From the NCBI RefSeq assembly GCF_050624435.1, contig NC_134546.1:38953501-39017500 (forward strand): a DNA stretch of 64,000 nt. Direction: 5' to 3'. The DNA is from Tenrec ecaudatus. Its lineage: Eukaryota; Chordata; Mammalia; Afrosoricida; Tenrecidae. Both the position numbers and the translations under genes were made by a program. Numbering within the stretch: position 1 is the first letter of the stretch; each line of letters begins with the position of its first letter. The notes under the pieces were generated by a model. It did no database searches. It saw nothing but the letters and a program-made list of their open reading frames with translations, and had not been told where the DNA came from. Below are positions 54,621-64,000 of the stretch, piece by piece.

Positions 54621-56640
54621 TCATTTATTAACTCCCAGGACCCCATGAGCAGAGTGGCTGTCGGGAGTATTGGATAAATTATTGGCTACATGTTCTCCTG
54701 AGAGCCTAGAGCTGTAGGAATCCTTTGCCCTGTTCTATGTAGGGTATTCTCTGGTCTTCTGCTAGGAACCAAGAGAAGTGGCGGAGATGCACTGAGGGGA
54801 CCAACCTGCTCAGTTATGCCTTCACTGGGAGGGGAGCCCCAAAGGTCCCCTGCTACACTGGGGGAAGGAGGTTCCATCTCACCCTGCTGCCTGAACAGAC
54901 CTTGTGGAAGCCTGAGCAGCTAGGCAAACCGGGGTTCGGAAAAAGTGGTGGACCAATCTGCCTGCCACATCAATGCTTCCTCCTCCTTCCTTTTTATTCC
55001 TGGCCGTCAGACAGCCCCCCGCCGCTCTGGGAGCCATGCTCTGGCTTGCCAGGCGGAATGTGGAGTTCGGCTGCTGGGCACTTCCAGAAGCATCTCTAGC
55101 CTCTGCCTCCGGAAGGGTGTGGCTCATCTCCCTCTGTCCTTTCACTGACTGGTCCTCTCTCTGCTGCTGATCTCTGTCTTCCCCACCCTCTTAGCTTTGT
55201 ATTAGTCAAACATAGAGTATCTGTTACGTGAAAGACAGAGATGAGGTGAGGAATGGACACAGTGATCTATCAGCCTGGGCCCGTTCTGTATCTAAACTTG
55301 GAGGCTGCCTGGTAGGGAGAGAAGACGCACACAGATGACCAGGAGCCGGGGGAAAGTGGAATGTTCAGTAACCAGATGGAAGTGGTGAGGCGCGAGAAGG
55401 GTCCTGTGATACCTGACCGGTGGCCAGAGTCTCCCAGGTGGGCAGTGTCCAAGCTGGGGTTCCTTGGGCTAAGGAACCTGACTCTCTGGGCCCTCAGGGC
55501 TCATCAGGCTCTTTGTCCCTTAGCTCATGTGAGACTGAGGCATCAATTAACCTGCGAAGGATTAATTTGTCAAGTGGAAAAGTGGGCAAAAGACAAACCA
55601 GTAGGTCACAAAAGAGGAAATGCAAAAACAAACAAACCACACAATATCCAAATATATACAAAAAAAACAAATAAATCCCCCTCCCTCAGTTGTTGCACAT
55701 AGGACTGTGTCCCCCACCAAGAGACATGGTGAAGTCCCATGTGTCCCACGTGTCCCCTCCCCCCCCCCCAAGACATTGTTTGGCGCTAAGGGGATCTCAA
55801 GGACAAGAGCCACCCAGGGGAATGTCTCAGGGTAGAGCAGGGCTGCAGCGGAACTGCCCAGGAATGCCTGGGGCAACAGGGAATTGAAGAAAGGAATCTT
55901 CCCTGGCCCTGCTGGTTCCCTGAATTCAGACTCCCAGACTGCCAGGCAAGGAAAGGATGTTGGTATTTGCCATCCGGTCATGCTTTGCAGCAACCCTAGA
56001 AAATGAATTCCCCGATCAAATTGGACAAGATGAGAAAAAAAATCGATACACAAATGACTGGGAAGTGAATATTTTATGCATTATTATTGCGAGAAAAAAA
56101 ATGGTTTTTTTTTTTCAGCTCAATTTGGCAACGACCCTCAAATTTGCAGTGATACATGTCTGTGAATGCCTGCCAAGGAGGGGGTGGCATAGACAGAGAT
56201 TTACATGCATGTCATCCTTCACAGCATGATTAGTAATGGTGATAAATCACTGTGATCCTTGTCTATAGCACAAAGGATTGGTTCAATTAGAACATGGTGT
56301 GCAGTATGCAGCCATTAACAAGCGTGCCCTCAACAAATACTTAAAACTGTGCGCAGACTAATGATGGGCTAAGTGGGATAAGAACGAATCACGCCTATAC
56401 ATAGCTCGATGACAACTTTGAAGAACATGCATAGAAATAAATCGGTGTGAAATTGGGAGAATGTTCAGAGCAGTTTGCTGCTTTATGCCTCACCTTGGTG
56501 GTCCCCGTTTTCTCTTTCAACATCACCTTTCTTTGTATCCAAGTTGTGTATTTGGGTGGTTCAAAGAGCCCACACTTACTGACGGTGTTACTAGGAAGAA
56601 ACAAATCTTGTCCTTCTCCCCCCCAGAAGGGGACTCCTGG
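54621..56640. other. Unique intron DNA
   Basis: No gene recognised. The ORF at 55562-56053 minus (163 codons) overlaps A/T- and C-runs and looks non-coding. Confidence 0.45.
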
Positions 56641-56646
56641 AGGGGT

Positions 56647-56731
56647 GGCCCCTTTCAACAATGTATCTATTCTTTCAACAATGTATCTATTCTTTCAACA
56701 ATGTATCTATTCTTTCAACAATGTATCTATT
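56647..56731 (+). repeat. 20-bp tandem repeat, four copies
   Basis: The unit TTTCAACAATGTATCTATTC is repeated four times with essentially no divergence, the last copy running into TATTGG. A recent expansion. Confidence 0.95.
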
Positions 56732-57028
56732 GGTAACACATACTTTCTATTGACTTTGCACCAGGAATAATGAGACTTTAGCTCTCACACTTTCCCATCA
56801 GCCTCCTGCTTCCCTTGACCTATCTCTGGTAGCTGCATTGTTCTTTCAGTTTGATGAATGATCAGTGTTTATAGTTTTATGATTATGTTATCAGAGCTGA
56901 GCCATATAATGTACTAGAATCACATTCCCCTCGGTACCACTTTTTATTTCTTTGGAGCTAATGGTTGTCTTGTTTTTTCTCTTGCTTAAATTGTCTCACT
57001 AATTTACCCAACCTTTACCTTCCTCAAT
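56732..57028. other. Unique AT-rich DNA
   Basis: Nothing recognised. Confidence 0.4.
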
Positions 57029-57240
57029 GGGAGCCATAATGGCATAGGAATTACTCCTGGGGCTGCTAACTGCAAAGTCAGCAGTTCAAAACCACCAGCC
57101 ACACTGTAGGAAAAAGACGGGGCTTTCTACTCTGATAAAGAGTTACAGTGCTGAAAACTCACAGGGGCAGTTCAACCCCGTCTTCCAGGGCTGCTGTAAG
57201 TATCAGACTCTGTGGCAGTGAGTTTTATTTGATTGATAGT
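57029..57240 (+). repeat. AfroSINE copy
   Basis: Plus strand: GGGAGCCATAATGGCATAGG, AAGTCAGCAGTTCAAAACCA, GGCAGTTCAACCCCGTCTTC, GTGGCAGTGAGTTTTATTTG. Confidence 0.85.
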
Positions 57241-57413
57241 TTACAAATAAGTAGAAAAAAATTTAAAAGCGGGGAGGCAGTCTATGCTGTTTAGAGGTCT
57301 GAAGACAATTTCCTCATGGATATAATGTTAGGGACCTGTTCTCGCACTCTGGAGACTGCGGGGAGCTGCTGTGTCACCCTCCCGACATGTCAGGCTGGAC
57401 TAACTGGGACGGG

Positions 57414-57520
57414 CCGAGCCCTGGTGGCGTGGTGGGTTAGGTGGTAGGTGGCTAACTGCAGAATCGCTGGGTCAGGCTGCAGGGAGCTGGAATTGACTTG
57501 CTGACGGCAGATGGGTTTGT
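57414..57520 (+). repeat. AfroSINE, internally deleted
   Basis: CGAGCCCTGGTGGCGTGGTG head joined to the tail GGAATTGACTTGCTGACGGC; the middle 80-90 bp are missing. Confidence 0.75.
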
Positions 57521-58439
57521 GTGTTTGTTTTGATTTTAACTGGGTACTGTGGATCTCTTATCAGGAACCTCGGGCCTTTCAGTTCTGGGGAAATTTCTTC
57601 ACTTTGATTTCTTCACTTCCTGTGAACCTCTTCTGTTAGGCAGGAATGCCCCGGGTTTAGATGCTGGGCTTGCTGGAGCCTTCTCCTAATGCTTTTATAT
57701 TTGTTCTCTCTTTGTCCCTTTGCTCAGCTTTTGGGGAAGAGTTTCTTAATTTTGGCTTCTCTCCCTACTGCTGTTTGTTGTTACTGTTTTCCTGATGTGA
57801 TTTTCTTTTTCATCTTTAAGAACCTGTTCCAGGTCTCTGGATGCCCTCCTCTTTTTCTTGCGCTTCCAGGTTCTGCCCTGTTTTGACGGGGTGGAACCTC
57901 TGGGAATGTTAGTGATGGATTTTGGAGATGTCTGTCTTCCAACAGGGTCTCTGTCTCTCACCACAGGGGTGTACCTCCAACGGCTACTCGGATTTAAAAG
58001 GTAGGACCAGAGAGTATAGGAAAATCTCTGTTGCTTCTGAGGTTCATGGTAGAAGTGTTTCTCAAACATCAGCTTATGTGTGCACGAGAGTGGCTTGCCT
58101 AAGCTTGTCTGTGAGAGAGGCTGGCTGGTTCTGGCCTTCACTGTAGCTTAGACTTTCACCTTCTGCATGTTGACAGTTGGGGCCAGTGTGTTTGTTGTTG
58201 TGGGGGGCTGTTGTGTGCCTGTAGGATAACTGCCAGTGTCCTTGGCTTCTCCTCACTAACTCCCAGTAGCATCTTCCCCTCCCCTCCTCAGGTGTGACAA
58301 CCCAAACTATCCACAGACATTGCTAAATATCCTCCTGGTAAAATCCTAACATCCTACTCGCTACAGCCCTCCCTCCCATGTGAGGCCATGCCTGGGGGGT
58401 CTTTTTACCAGGGACCCATAATATCCGGAGGTTTGTGAA
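57521..58439. other. Unique intron DNA
   Basis: No gene. Unrecognised ORF 57746-58141 minus (131 codons). Confidence 0.4.
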
Positions 58440-58956
58440 TGTGTTTGTCTGGGTAGACTAGAGGAACAAATTCCTAGACATCCATATGTGTATCGGAAAG
58501 AGCTTTAGATACAAGAGCAATTGAGTATTGAGAAAACATCCCAGCCCAGTCCAGATCAAATCCATAAGTCCAATATTAGTCCATAGGTCCAATACCAATC
58601 TTTAAAGTCCTCTTCAGACTCACGAAACACATGCAATGATGCCGAATGCAGGAAGACTGCAGGTCAGTGGGTGGGAAGTCTTGTGGATCCAGTGGCGGTG
58701 CAAGCATCTCAGCACTGGCAGGGGTCTCCACGTGGCTCCTCCAGCTCCCAGGGCGCTGGCTGCATCAGGGTAGCTTCATGTGGCTTCTCGTCAGAAATGT
58801 CGCACAGAGAGTGAGTGTGTGTCCTGCCTCCAGCAAGCTATTTATCTCCTTAGCGTCTCCAAATGAGGACATCAAGCTGGGACCTGATTGACAGGCTAAA
58901 CTCCACCCCTTCGCTCTTAATCCTCTCAGATTAACAACAGATTATGTAACTGCCAC
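58440..58956 (-). repeat. ERVL-like solo LTR
   Basis: Reverse-oriented copy: TGTGTTTGTCTGGGTAGACT start, TCTTGTGGATCCAGTGGCGG in the middle, AGATTATGTAACTGCCAC end. The interior aligns along its length with 60911-61440. A target duplication is not evident. Confidence 0.65.
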
Positions 58957-59009
58957 TGCATCTGTCTCTTTTTTTCTTAGACTGGTTGTATTTTCCTGGG
59001 GGGAAAAAA

Positions 59010-59115
59010 TCTGTCCTGCCTGAGGGGTCCATGGTGAAGTAGCATGTCCGTGACAAAGAGGCAGGACCTCCAGGAGACAGTGGCTGCAGCAGCAGGCTCC
59101 ACCGGAACCCCATGT
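59010..59115 (+). mobile_element. RTE 3' fragment
   Basis: CCGTGACAAAGAGGCAGGAC and CTCCAGGAGACAGTGGCTGC align with 773-835. Confidence 0.5.
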
Positions 59116-59351
59116 CGAGGTCGGTGCAGGCTGGGCTGGGCTTCAGTCTGTTGCCCATAGGGCCATCTTGGCGGCCGCTAACACCACCATCCCCACCAGT
59201 GTTCTGGAGCCAGAGGGGAAGGCCTCCCGTTTTCATGAGGACCCTGGACTCTCCAGAGAGCCTTCTGGTTGACCCTTTCCAGAGAATTGGTATCCTCTGC
59301 TGTTGGTCAGGGTGGAGGAGAGTCTTTTGCCCTGGTAAAAAGAAGAAAGGG

Positions 59352-59510
59352 GGATGGTGAGGACGTACCTCTAGCTGCTAACCCAAAGGTCAGAGGTTTG
59401 AATCCACTCAGAGACACTGGAGTCTTGGTGACTTGATTCCAAAAGAGCAGCCAGCACTCGCGGGGTCATCAGGAAGTTGGAGTCCACTCAAGGGCAGCTG
59501 GGATTTTTAA
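59352..59510 (+). repeat. AfroSINE, older type
   Basis: AGCTGCTAACCCAAAGGTCA, GAGGTTTGAATCCACTCAGA, and GGAGTCCACTCAAGGGCAGC. Confidence 0.6.
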
Positions 59511-60910
59511 ACACAGACTCCCCATTCTTCATCTTGCTTGTGACTCCCTCCTCAATGTGCCCAACTCCATTTCCAAGGACTGTGCCTTCAGGAGGCTGCC
59601 ACATGCTACCTAAAGCTCCTCCCACCAGGGCCTCAGGATCCGATGCCCCGCTTCCACCAAGTCAGGGCTCACCGGTCCTCTGCCCTTTCCCTCTTTCTAA
59701 ACACCGGTGCGGTATCCTCTTTTCCCTTTTGCTGTATGCTTGTGGGCTTATGCCTGTTTGTTTATTTTTTAAATTACCAGACACCATAGAGGGTTTTCAA
59801 GAGTAGCTGTGTGCGCTCAGCCTGTCAGGAGTTCACTGCACGTCTCCACTGTCCCCTTCTAAGTCTAGTTTAGAAAACCCAAGGGTGAAGGAACACCGTG
59901 ACAGTGGTAGGTTCCCGTGTCTGTCCCCCAAGGAGCCTTCCTCAATTAGCATCTAGGCCTCCGGAACAGTGAGTTCCTGAGACAGCTGCGTGGCACCCCA
60001 GAGTCTGCATCTCATCCGGGTCCCAGAACTGCGCCGTGAATTCTTCCTGTGTTCACACAGCTTTGTAATGACCAGACTCTGTGTCGGCCAAGTTCAGTAC
60101 TTTACCCTTGGCAGAGCTGGATGGCAGTCGTATCCTGGTTATGCAATCCCTGCTTTGTTAGACTCTGTAGAGTCTGGTAGGCCAGGCCTCTCCAGCTAAC
60201 ATATTTTTCAGACAGGCCAAAGTACACTCTATTAAGTTACAGGTTTCTCTAGTTACAGGCCAGTTACCTTGATTAGATTTGGGTGTTTTCAAGAGACTCC
60301 AGCATCTCTTGCTAGAATCCACAAGGCAGATGACTATTAGCTGTTACGTGTTGAGTTTTGTTTGTTTAATTCTCAAAAATGTCGCCCAATTTCAAAATGA
60401 TTCCTGTGCCTTTGCTGGGGCCCCCTGCATATGTTAACTGTACCTAAGTGTCGGTGGCACTGTGAGTGGGGAACAAGCCCACTTGGCTGTGGGGGCTGTG
60501 GGGGAGAAGGCCTGCACTGTCTTCCTCCAGAAGATGGTGTGTGTGTTTGCGTGTGCGCGGCGCGCTCACGCACAGGTCTAGGGAGTAAGAGGGGGGACCC
60601 AGCTGGGATAAGGCATTCTGGGCCAGGTGACAAGCTTAGAAAGAGGCACGGAGTCATACTTAACCTGGCAGGGGAGAGACCATGATCACGAAGGTGGTTC
60701 TCCCAGGACGAGGCTTATTCATTGCTCTCCGGATGTGCTGACCCCTGCGATTTCCCCAAATGTGGGAAACTCGACTGCATAATTTGTGGTAGTGGGGGAC
60801 TGCGTTCACGCTCTCCCCTGATAAAAGGAAAAAGAAAGAGGCACAGAGCCACAGTGCCTGGTGGTTACAGAGTAAGTGGTCACTGGGGAGGCTGCTAGAG
60901 ACAAGATTGA
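59511..60910. other. Unique intron DNA
   Basis: No gene recognised. Confidence 0.4.
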
Positions 60911-61440
60911 TGTGTTAGTCTGGGTTGACTAGAGAAAAAAATTCATAGGCACTCATATGTATAAGAAAAAGTTTTATATAAAAGAGCATTTGTATATTGA
61001 GAAACATCCCAGCCTAGTCCACATCAGGTCCATAAGTCCGGTCTCAGCTCATATGTCCAATACTAATCTATAAAGTCCTCTTCAGACTCACGCAGCACAT
61101 ACAATGACGCCAAATGCAGGAAGATCACAGGCCAGTGGGTGGAAAATCTTGTGGATCCAGTGGCAGTGGAGGCATCTCTGCGCTGGCAGGGGTCTCCACG
61201 TGGCTCCTCCAGCTCCCATGGCTTTAGTGTAGCTCCATGTGTCTTCTCAACAGGAATGTCTCACAGGGAATGTCTCAACAGAATGTCTCACAGGAATGTC
61301 TCACAGGGAGTGAGTGTGTCCTGCCTCCAGTGAGCTGCTCATCTCCGTTGAGTCTCTAAATGAGGTCATCAAGCTTCAACCTGATTAACGGGCCAGGCTC
61401 CACCCTCTTCCTCAAGTTGACAGATTATGTAATTGCCACA
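60911..61440 (-). repeat. ERVL-like solo LTR with internal tandem expansion
   Basis: TGTGTTAGTCTGGGTTGACT start and TATGTAATTGCCACA end, giving TGTG/CACA termini. The interior matches 58440-58956. Near 61250-61310 an AATGTCTCACAGG-type unit is repeated about four times, which the 58440 copy lacks. The flanks ATTGA and GTTGG do not give a convincing duplication. Confidence 0.7.
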
Positions 61441-62017
61441 GTTGGGAAAAGATGCAAGGCTAAAGAGTGTGGACTCTCTAACAGGCACGGTGGGGACCTA
61501 GTGCAGGCTTCTGAAGTTGAGTGCCAAAGTGTAGAATTAGTAGACAGTGGATTGTGCTGATTTTCCAAAGGAGCTCTTTTATCTGGTGTACTCCTGACTT
61601 TGTTTGTTTGTTTGTTTGGTGGTTGTGGGTTCCTCCTCTGTCTGTATTGCTTCTCTTGATCTGTTTCACTGGCTCTCATTTTGAGTCGCTGACCGCCACG
61701 TGTCTCACTAGCCAGTTCTTTGTACTAGGAGATCTAGCGCGTCTATTGACCACGTTCCCGGGACACAAAAGCTGCAGATGTATGTAGATTCTATGTGTGT
61801 CCACTTAATGTTTTACGGTCAGCCGCTTCACAAGGTCCATTTTCCCCATAGTCCTCATTTCCTACTGCAACACCATTCGGGGAGAACTTGATGACCACAC
61901 ACGCCATGTGCATCGTAGGGAGGCTTCAGGTCTCATGGCGCATCCACCCCTGTGTGTTTGTTTTTGTAGTAACCCTATATATGTGTCTGTATTTGTACAG
62001 CGAGGGGGGCCAATATA
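61441..62017. other. Unique intron DNA
   Basis: No gene; (TTTG)n-like short run at 61601-61618. Confidence 0.4.
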
Positions 62018-62200
62018 CAGTTGCAGTAAGTCAGAATTGACTCTGGCAGTGGGTTTGGGGGGCGCTTAAGATTGTAGGGTTTCTGAGACTAGATCTTTTC
62101 GGGAGCAGGTGGCCACCTCTTTCTCCCACAAAGCGGCTGGTGGGTTTGAACGGAGCCAGGCCCTGTGGTCAGCAGCTCACCACTTACCTTACTGTGTCAA
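62018..62200. repeat. AfroSINE pieces, mixed orientation
   Basis: A plus-strand tail (GTAAGTCAGAATTGACTCTG) is followed by minus-strand middle and head pieces (AGGGTTTCTGAGACTAGATC, AAGCGGCTGGTGGGTTTGAA). Probably two partial copies. Confidence 0.55.
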
Positions 62201-62219
62201 GAAAGGGGACCCGCGGGAC

Positions 62220-62381
62220 CCACCCACAGCTGTCAAGTCAGTCCCACTCAGTGACCCTGCGGGTGAGCGGAAACCTGCCCGGAGGGTCTCCAGGGCTGGA
62301 AATCCTTGGAAGGAAGTCTGCCTCCACTTTCTCCCACCGGGTCGGAAGCTGAGCACTTCACCACTGTGCCACTAGGACTCT
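62220..62381 (-). repeat. AfroSINE copy
   Basis: TCAAGTCAGTCCCACTCAGT through CCACTGTGCCACTAGGACTC; diverged. Confidence 0.65.
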
Positions 62382-64000
62382 TACAATGGGGGTGGGTGGG
62401 GGTGCAAAGCGAGTTGTCAGGAGACCTGACTTCCTCGGGCCAGCTCAGCTGAAGCTGGTCTTGGTGGCTCTTCTCTTCTCCCCTGGGCTCCCGGCTCTTC
62501 CCTGCATTGCTTCTCCATCTGCACTTCGAGCCCACTTTGGATGGACTTTTCAAGGCCTACATCCGACACCACACCCCTCCTTGTAACAACAAACCTCCTC
62601 TTCCACGCAGCCTAATGGAACCAGAGGTGAAATCGTTCCTCTGTACACAGATTAGCCACAGGGGTAACGAGCCACAGGGTCAGCAGTTGGAGATCATCAG
62701 CGACTCCGAGGGACACTTAGGACAGGTGTGCCCAGGATGTGACTGCTGCCCTCCCCACCCTGCCCGATCTCATGGGGCAGGCCCAGTGGGACAGTAGGGT
62801 TAGCATGTAAGCCGGACTTACAGTCACGGAGGGTGAATGAGGCTGCCATCATGGGGTCAGCTTACTCAGAGGGGCTCGGGAGTAAAAGTCCCCTTTCCAG
62901 GGGAGGAACCCAGGCTCACTTGGTAGCCCCCACCTGCATGTCTGTGGAGGCTCATGTGAGGCGAGGATGCCCAACAAGTTGCAGTGCAGCATACAGACTA
63001 GAGCCCACAAGGAGCAAAGGCTGACGGTCCGTCTGAAAGCACCCCCACGCAGACCCCACAGATCCCGGGGTCTCTGCCTGGGAACAGGGACCCCAGGTTT
63101 GGGCTTTAGTCTGTTGTACATGGACGTCTCCAGGAGTTGTCAGCTGATACCATGGAAGTGACAAAGACATAGTGAAGTGACTATCATCAGCCTGCTGTAG
63201 GACGGAAATGCCGGAGCCGGAGGGTCGAGGATGAAGACGAAGGGCAGAGGATGGGCAGGAGGACAGGCCTTGAAGCAGGTAGGAAGGAGGACAAAATGTG
63301 CTTAACCAGGTGGAAACAGGTGGTGGTGAATGCTGACCCGGAGGCGGCTCTGGGGACTCCCTGCAGGGTCAGTGGGCATGGCAGCGAGCCACCCCAGGGC
63401 TTTCTCCTCAAAGGACACGTGTCCCTGCACAGCTGAGGAAAAGCTGCTTCCTCTGGGCGCCACTGTCCATAGCTCCCTTCTGAGTTTGCTCTATCCCACC
63501 GTCCCAGCCCCTGCCCTGACACTAGTGCTTGGAGGCCCCGTGTGACCTGCATCACCTTTTTCAAAGGGAGAGGCTCTCGCTTCCTTTGAAATAGCAAGTC
63601 CAGGGCAGTGCCTGACCTGTGGTGCGTAGGCCTGGTGGCGCAGAGACCACGGTGCTGAGGGGGCAGCAGGGCCTGAGCAGCTCTTGTGTGCTGCAGAGAT
63701 GAGGCCAGCAAGAAGCAAACTCTCCTGAGCGTGGATCCTTCTATGCTCATGTTAGGGGAGGGGAGGCAGGGAGGGAGGATAGAAGGGGGCACTGCCTTGG
63801 ACAATCCTGGGGATGCCTTCCTTCTGATCAGACACTTAGGTCTGGTACCCCTAGAAGAACCAGTGGCTGGGGTGTGAGGGGCGCAGAGCTGAAGCCAAGG
63901 AGGTAATGTCTCTGTAGACTCCATGGCGTCTAGGACCACAGGGGCGTGTGTCTGGGTGGAGGATGGTGGGCCCCGAACTAAAATGGAGTTTGAGAGGAAG
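62382..64000. other. Unique intron DNA to window end
   Basis: No gene or RHOQ exon recognised. The 250-codon minus ORF at 63187-63939 is GC-rich, shows no domain and overlaps other-frame ORFs. Confidence 0.45.

Noticed and set aside
56647-56731. CRISPR-like array
   Set aside because: Directly adjoining 20-bp tandem units with no spacers, in a mammalian genome.
63187-63939. 250-codon ORF on the minus strand, the longest in the window
   Set aside because: GC-rich DNA with overlapping ORFs in other frames; proline/serine/leucine-rich translation without domain; lies inside RHOQ intron 2.

Overview
This is vertebrate nuclear DNA, almost certainly from an afrotherian mammal and most likely a tenrec (Echinops-like). 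The evidence for this is: (i) tens of copies of a tRNA-like SINE of the AfroSINE type, recognisable by the tail module GAGTCGGAACCGACTCGA; (ii) RTE-type LINE fragments sharing that tail; (iii) L1 3'-UTR fragments of the kind I associate with afrotherians; (iv) three copies of SPIN, a hAT transposon known for patchy horizontal spread, with tenrec as the afrotherian host I recall. No bacterial, plasmid or phage features are present.

Two protein-coding genes are supported. ATP6V1E2 (13956-14636, minus) is an intact intronless 226-codon gene for the E2 subunit of the V-type proton ATPase. RHOQ (TC10), on the plus strand, has its first two coding exons here (40500-40641 and 41165-41223). The remaining exons were not found in the following 22.8 kb and presumably lie past the window. 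The head-to-head order ATP6V1E2(-) / RHOQ(+) matches human 2p21. The genes are 26 kb apart and functionally unrelated: one acidifies organelles, the other is a Rho-family switch in trafficking and actin control.

Layout: 1-4.2 kb is nested repeats (ERVL-like LTRs, RTE tails, SINEs, SPIN). 4.2-9.5 kb is mostly unique with SINEs. 9.5-12.1 kb is a decayed minus-strand RTE. 12.5-18.2 kb holds ATP6V1E2 and repeat-poor flanks. 18.2-37.6 kb is a dense repeat field (LTRs, L1 3' ends, a 2.5-kb RTE split by an L1 that is itself split by a small hAT element, SPIN, microsatellites). 39.4-41.2 kb is the RHOQ CpG island and exons 1-2. 41.2-64 kb is RHOQ intron 2, with SINEs, an RPL29 processed pseudogene, L1 and RTE fragments, a third SPIN and two more LTRs.

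I see no new cellular system. The interesting content is the nested transposon stratigraphy with readable target-site duplications, the likely horizontally acquired hAT elements, and the RHOQ leader, which has two upstream ORFs and a strong G-quadruplex motif. All identifications were made by eye; repeat boundaries are approximate unless a target duplication is cited.
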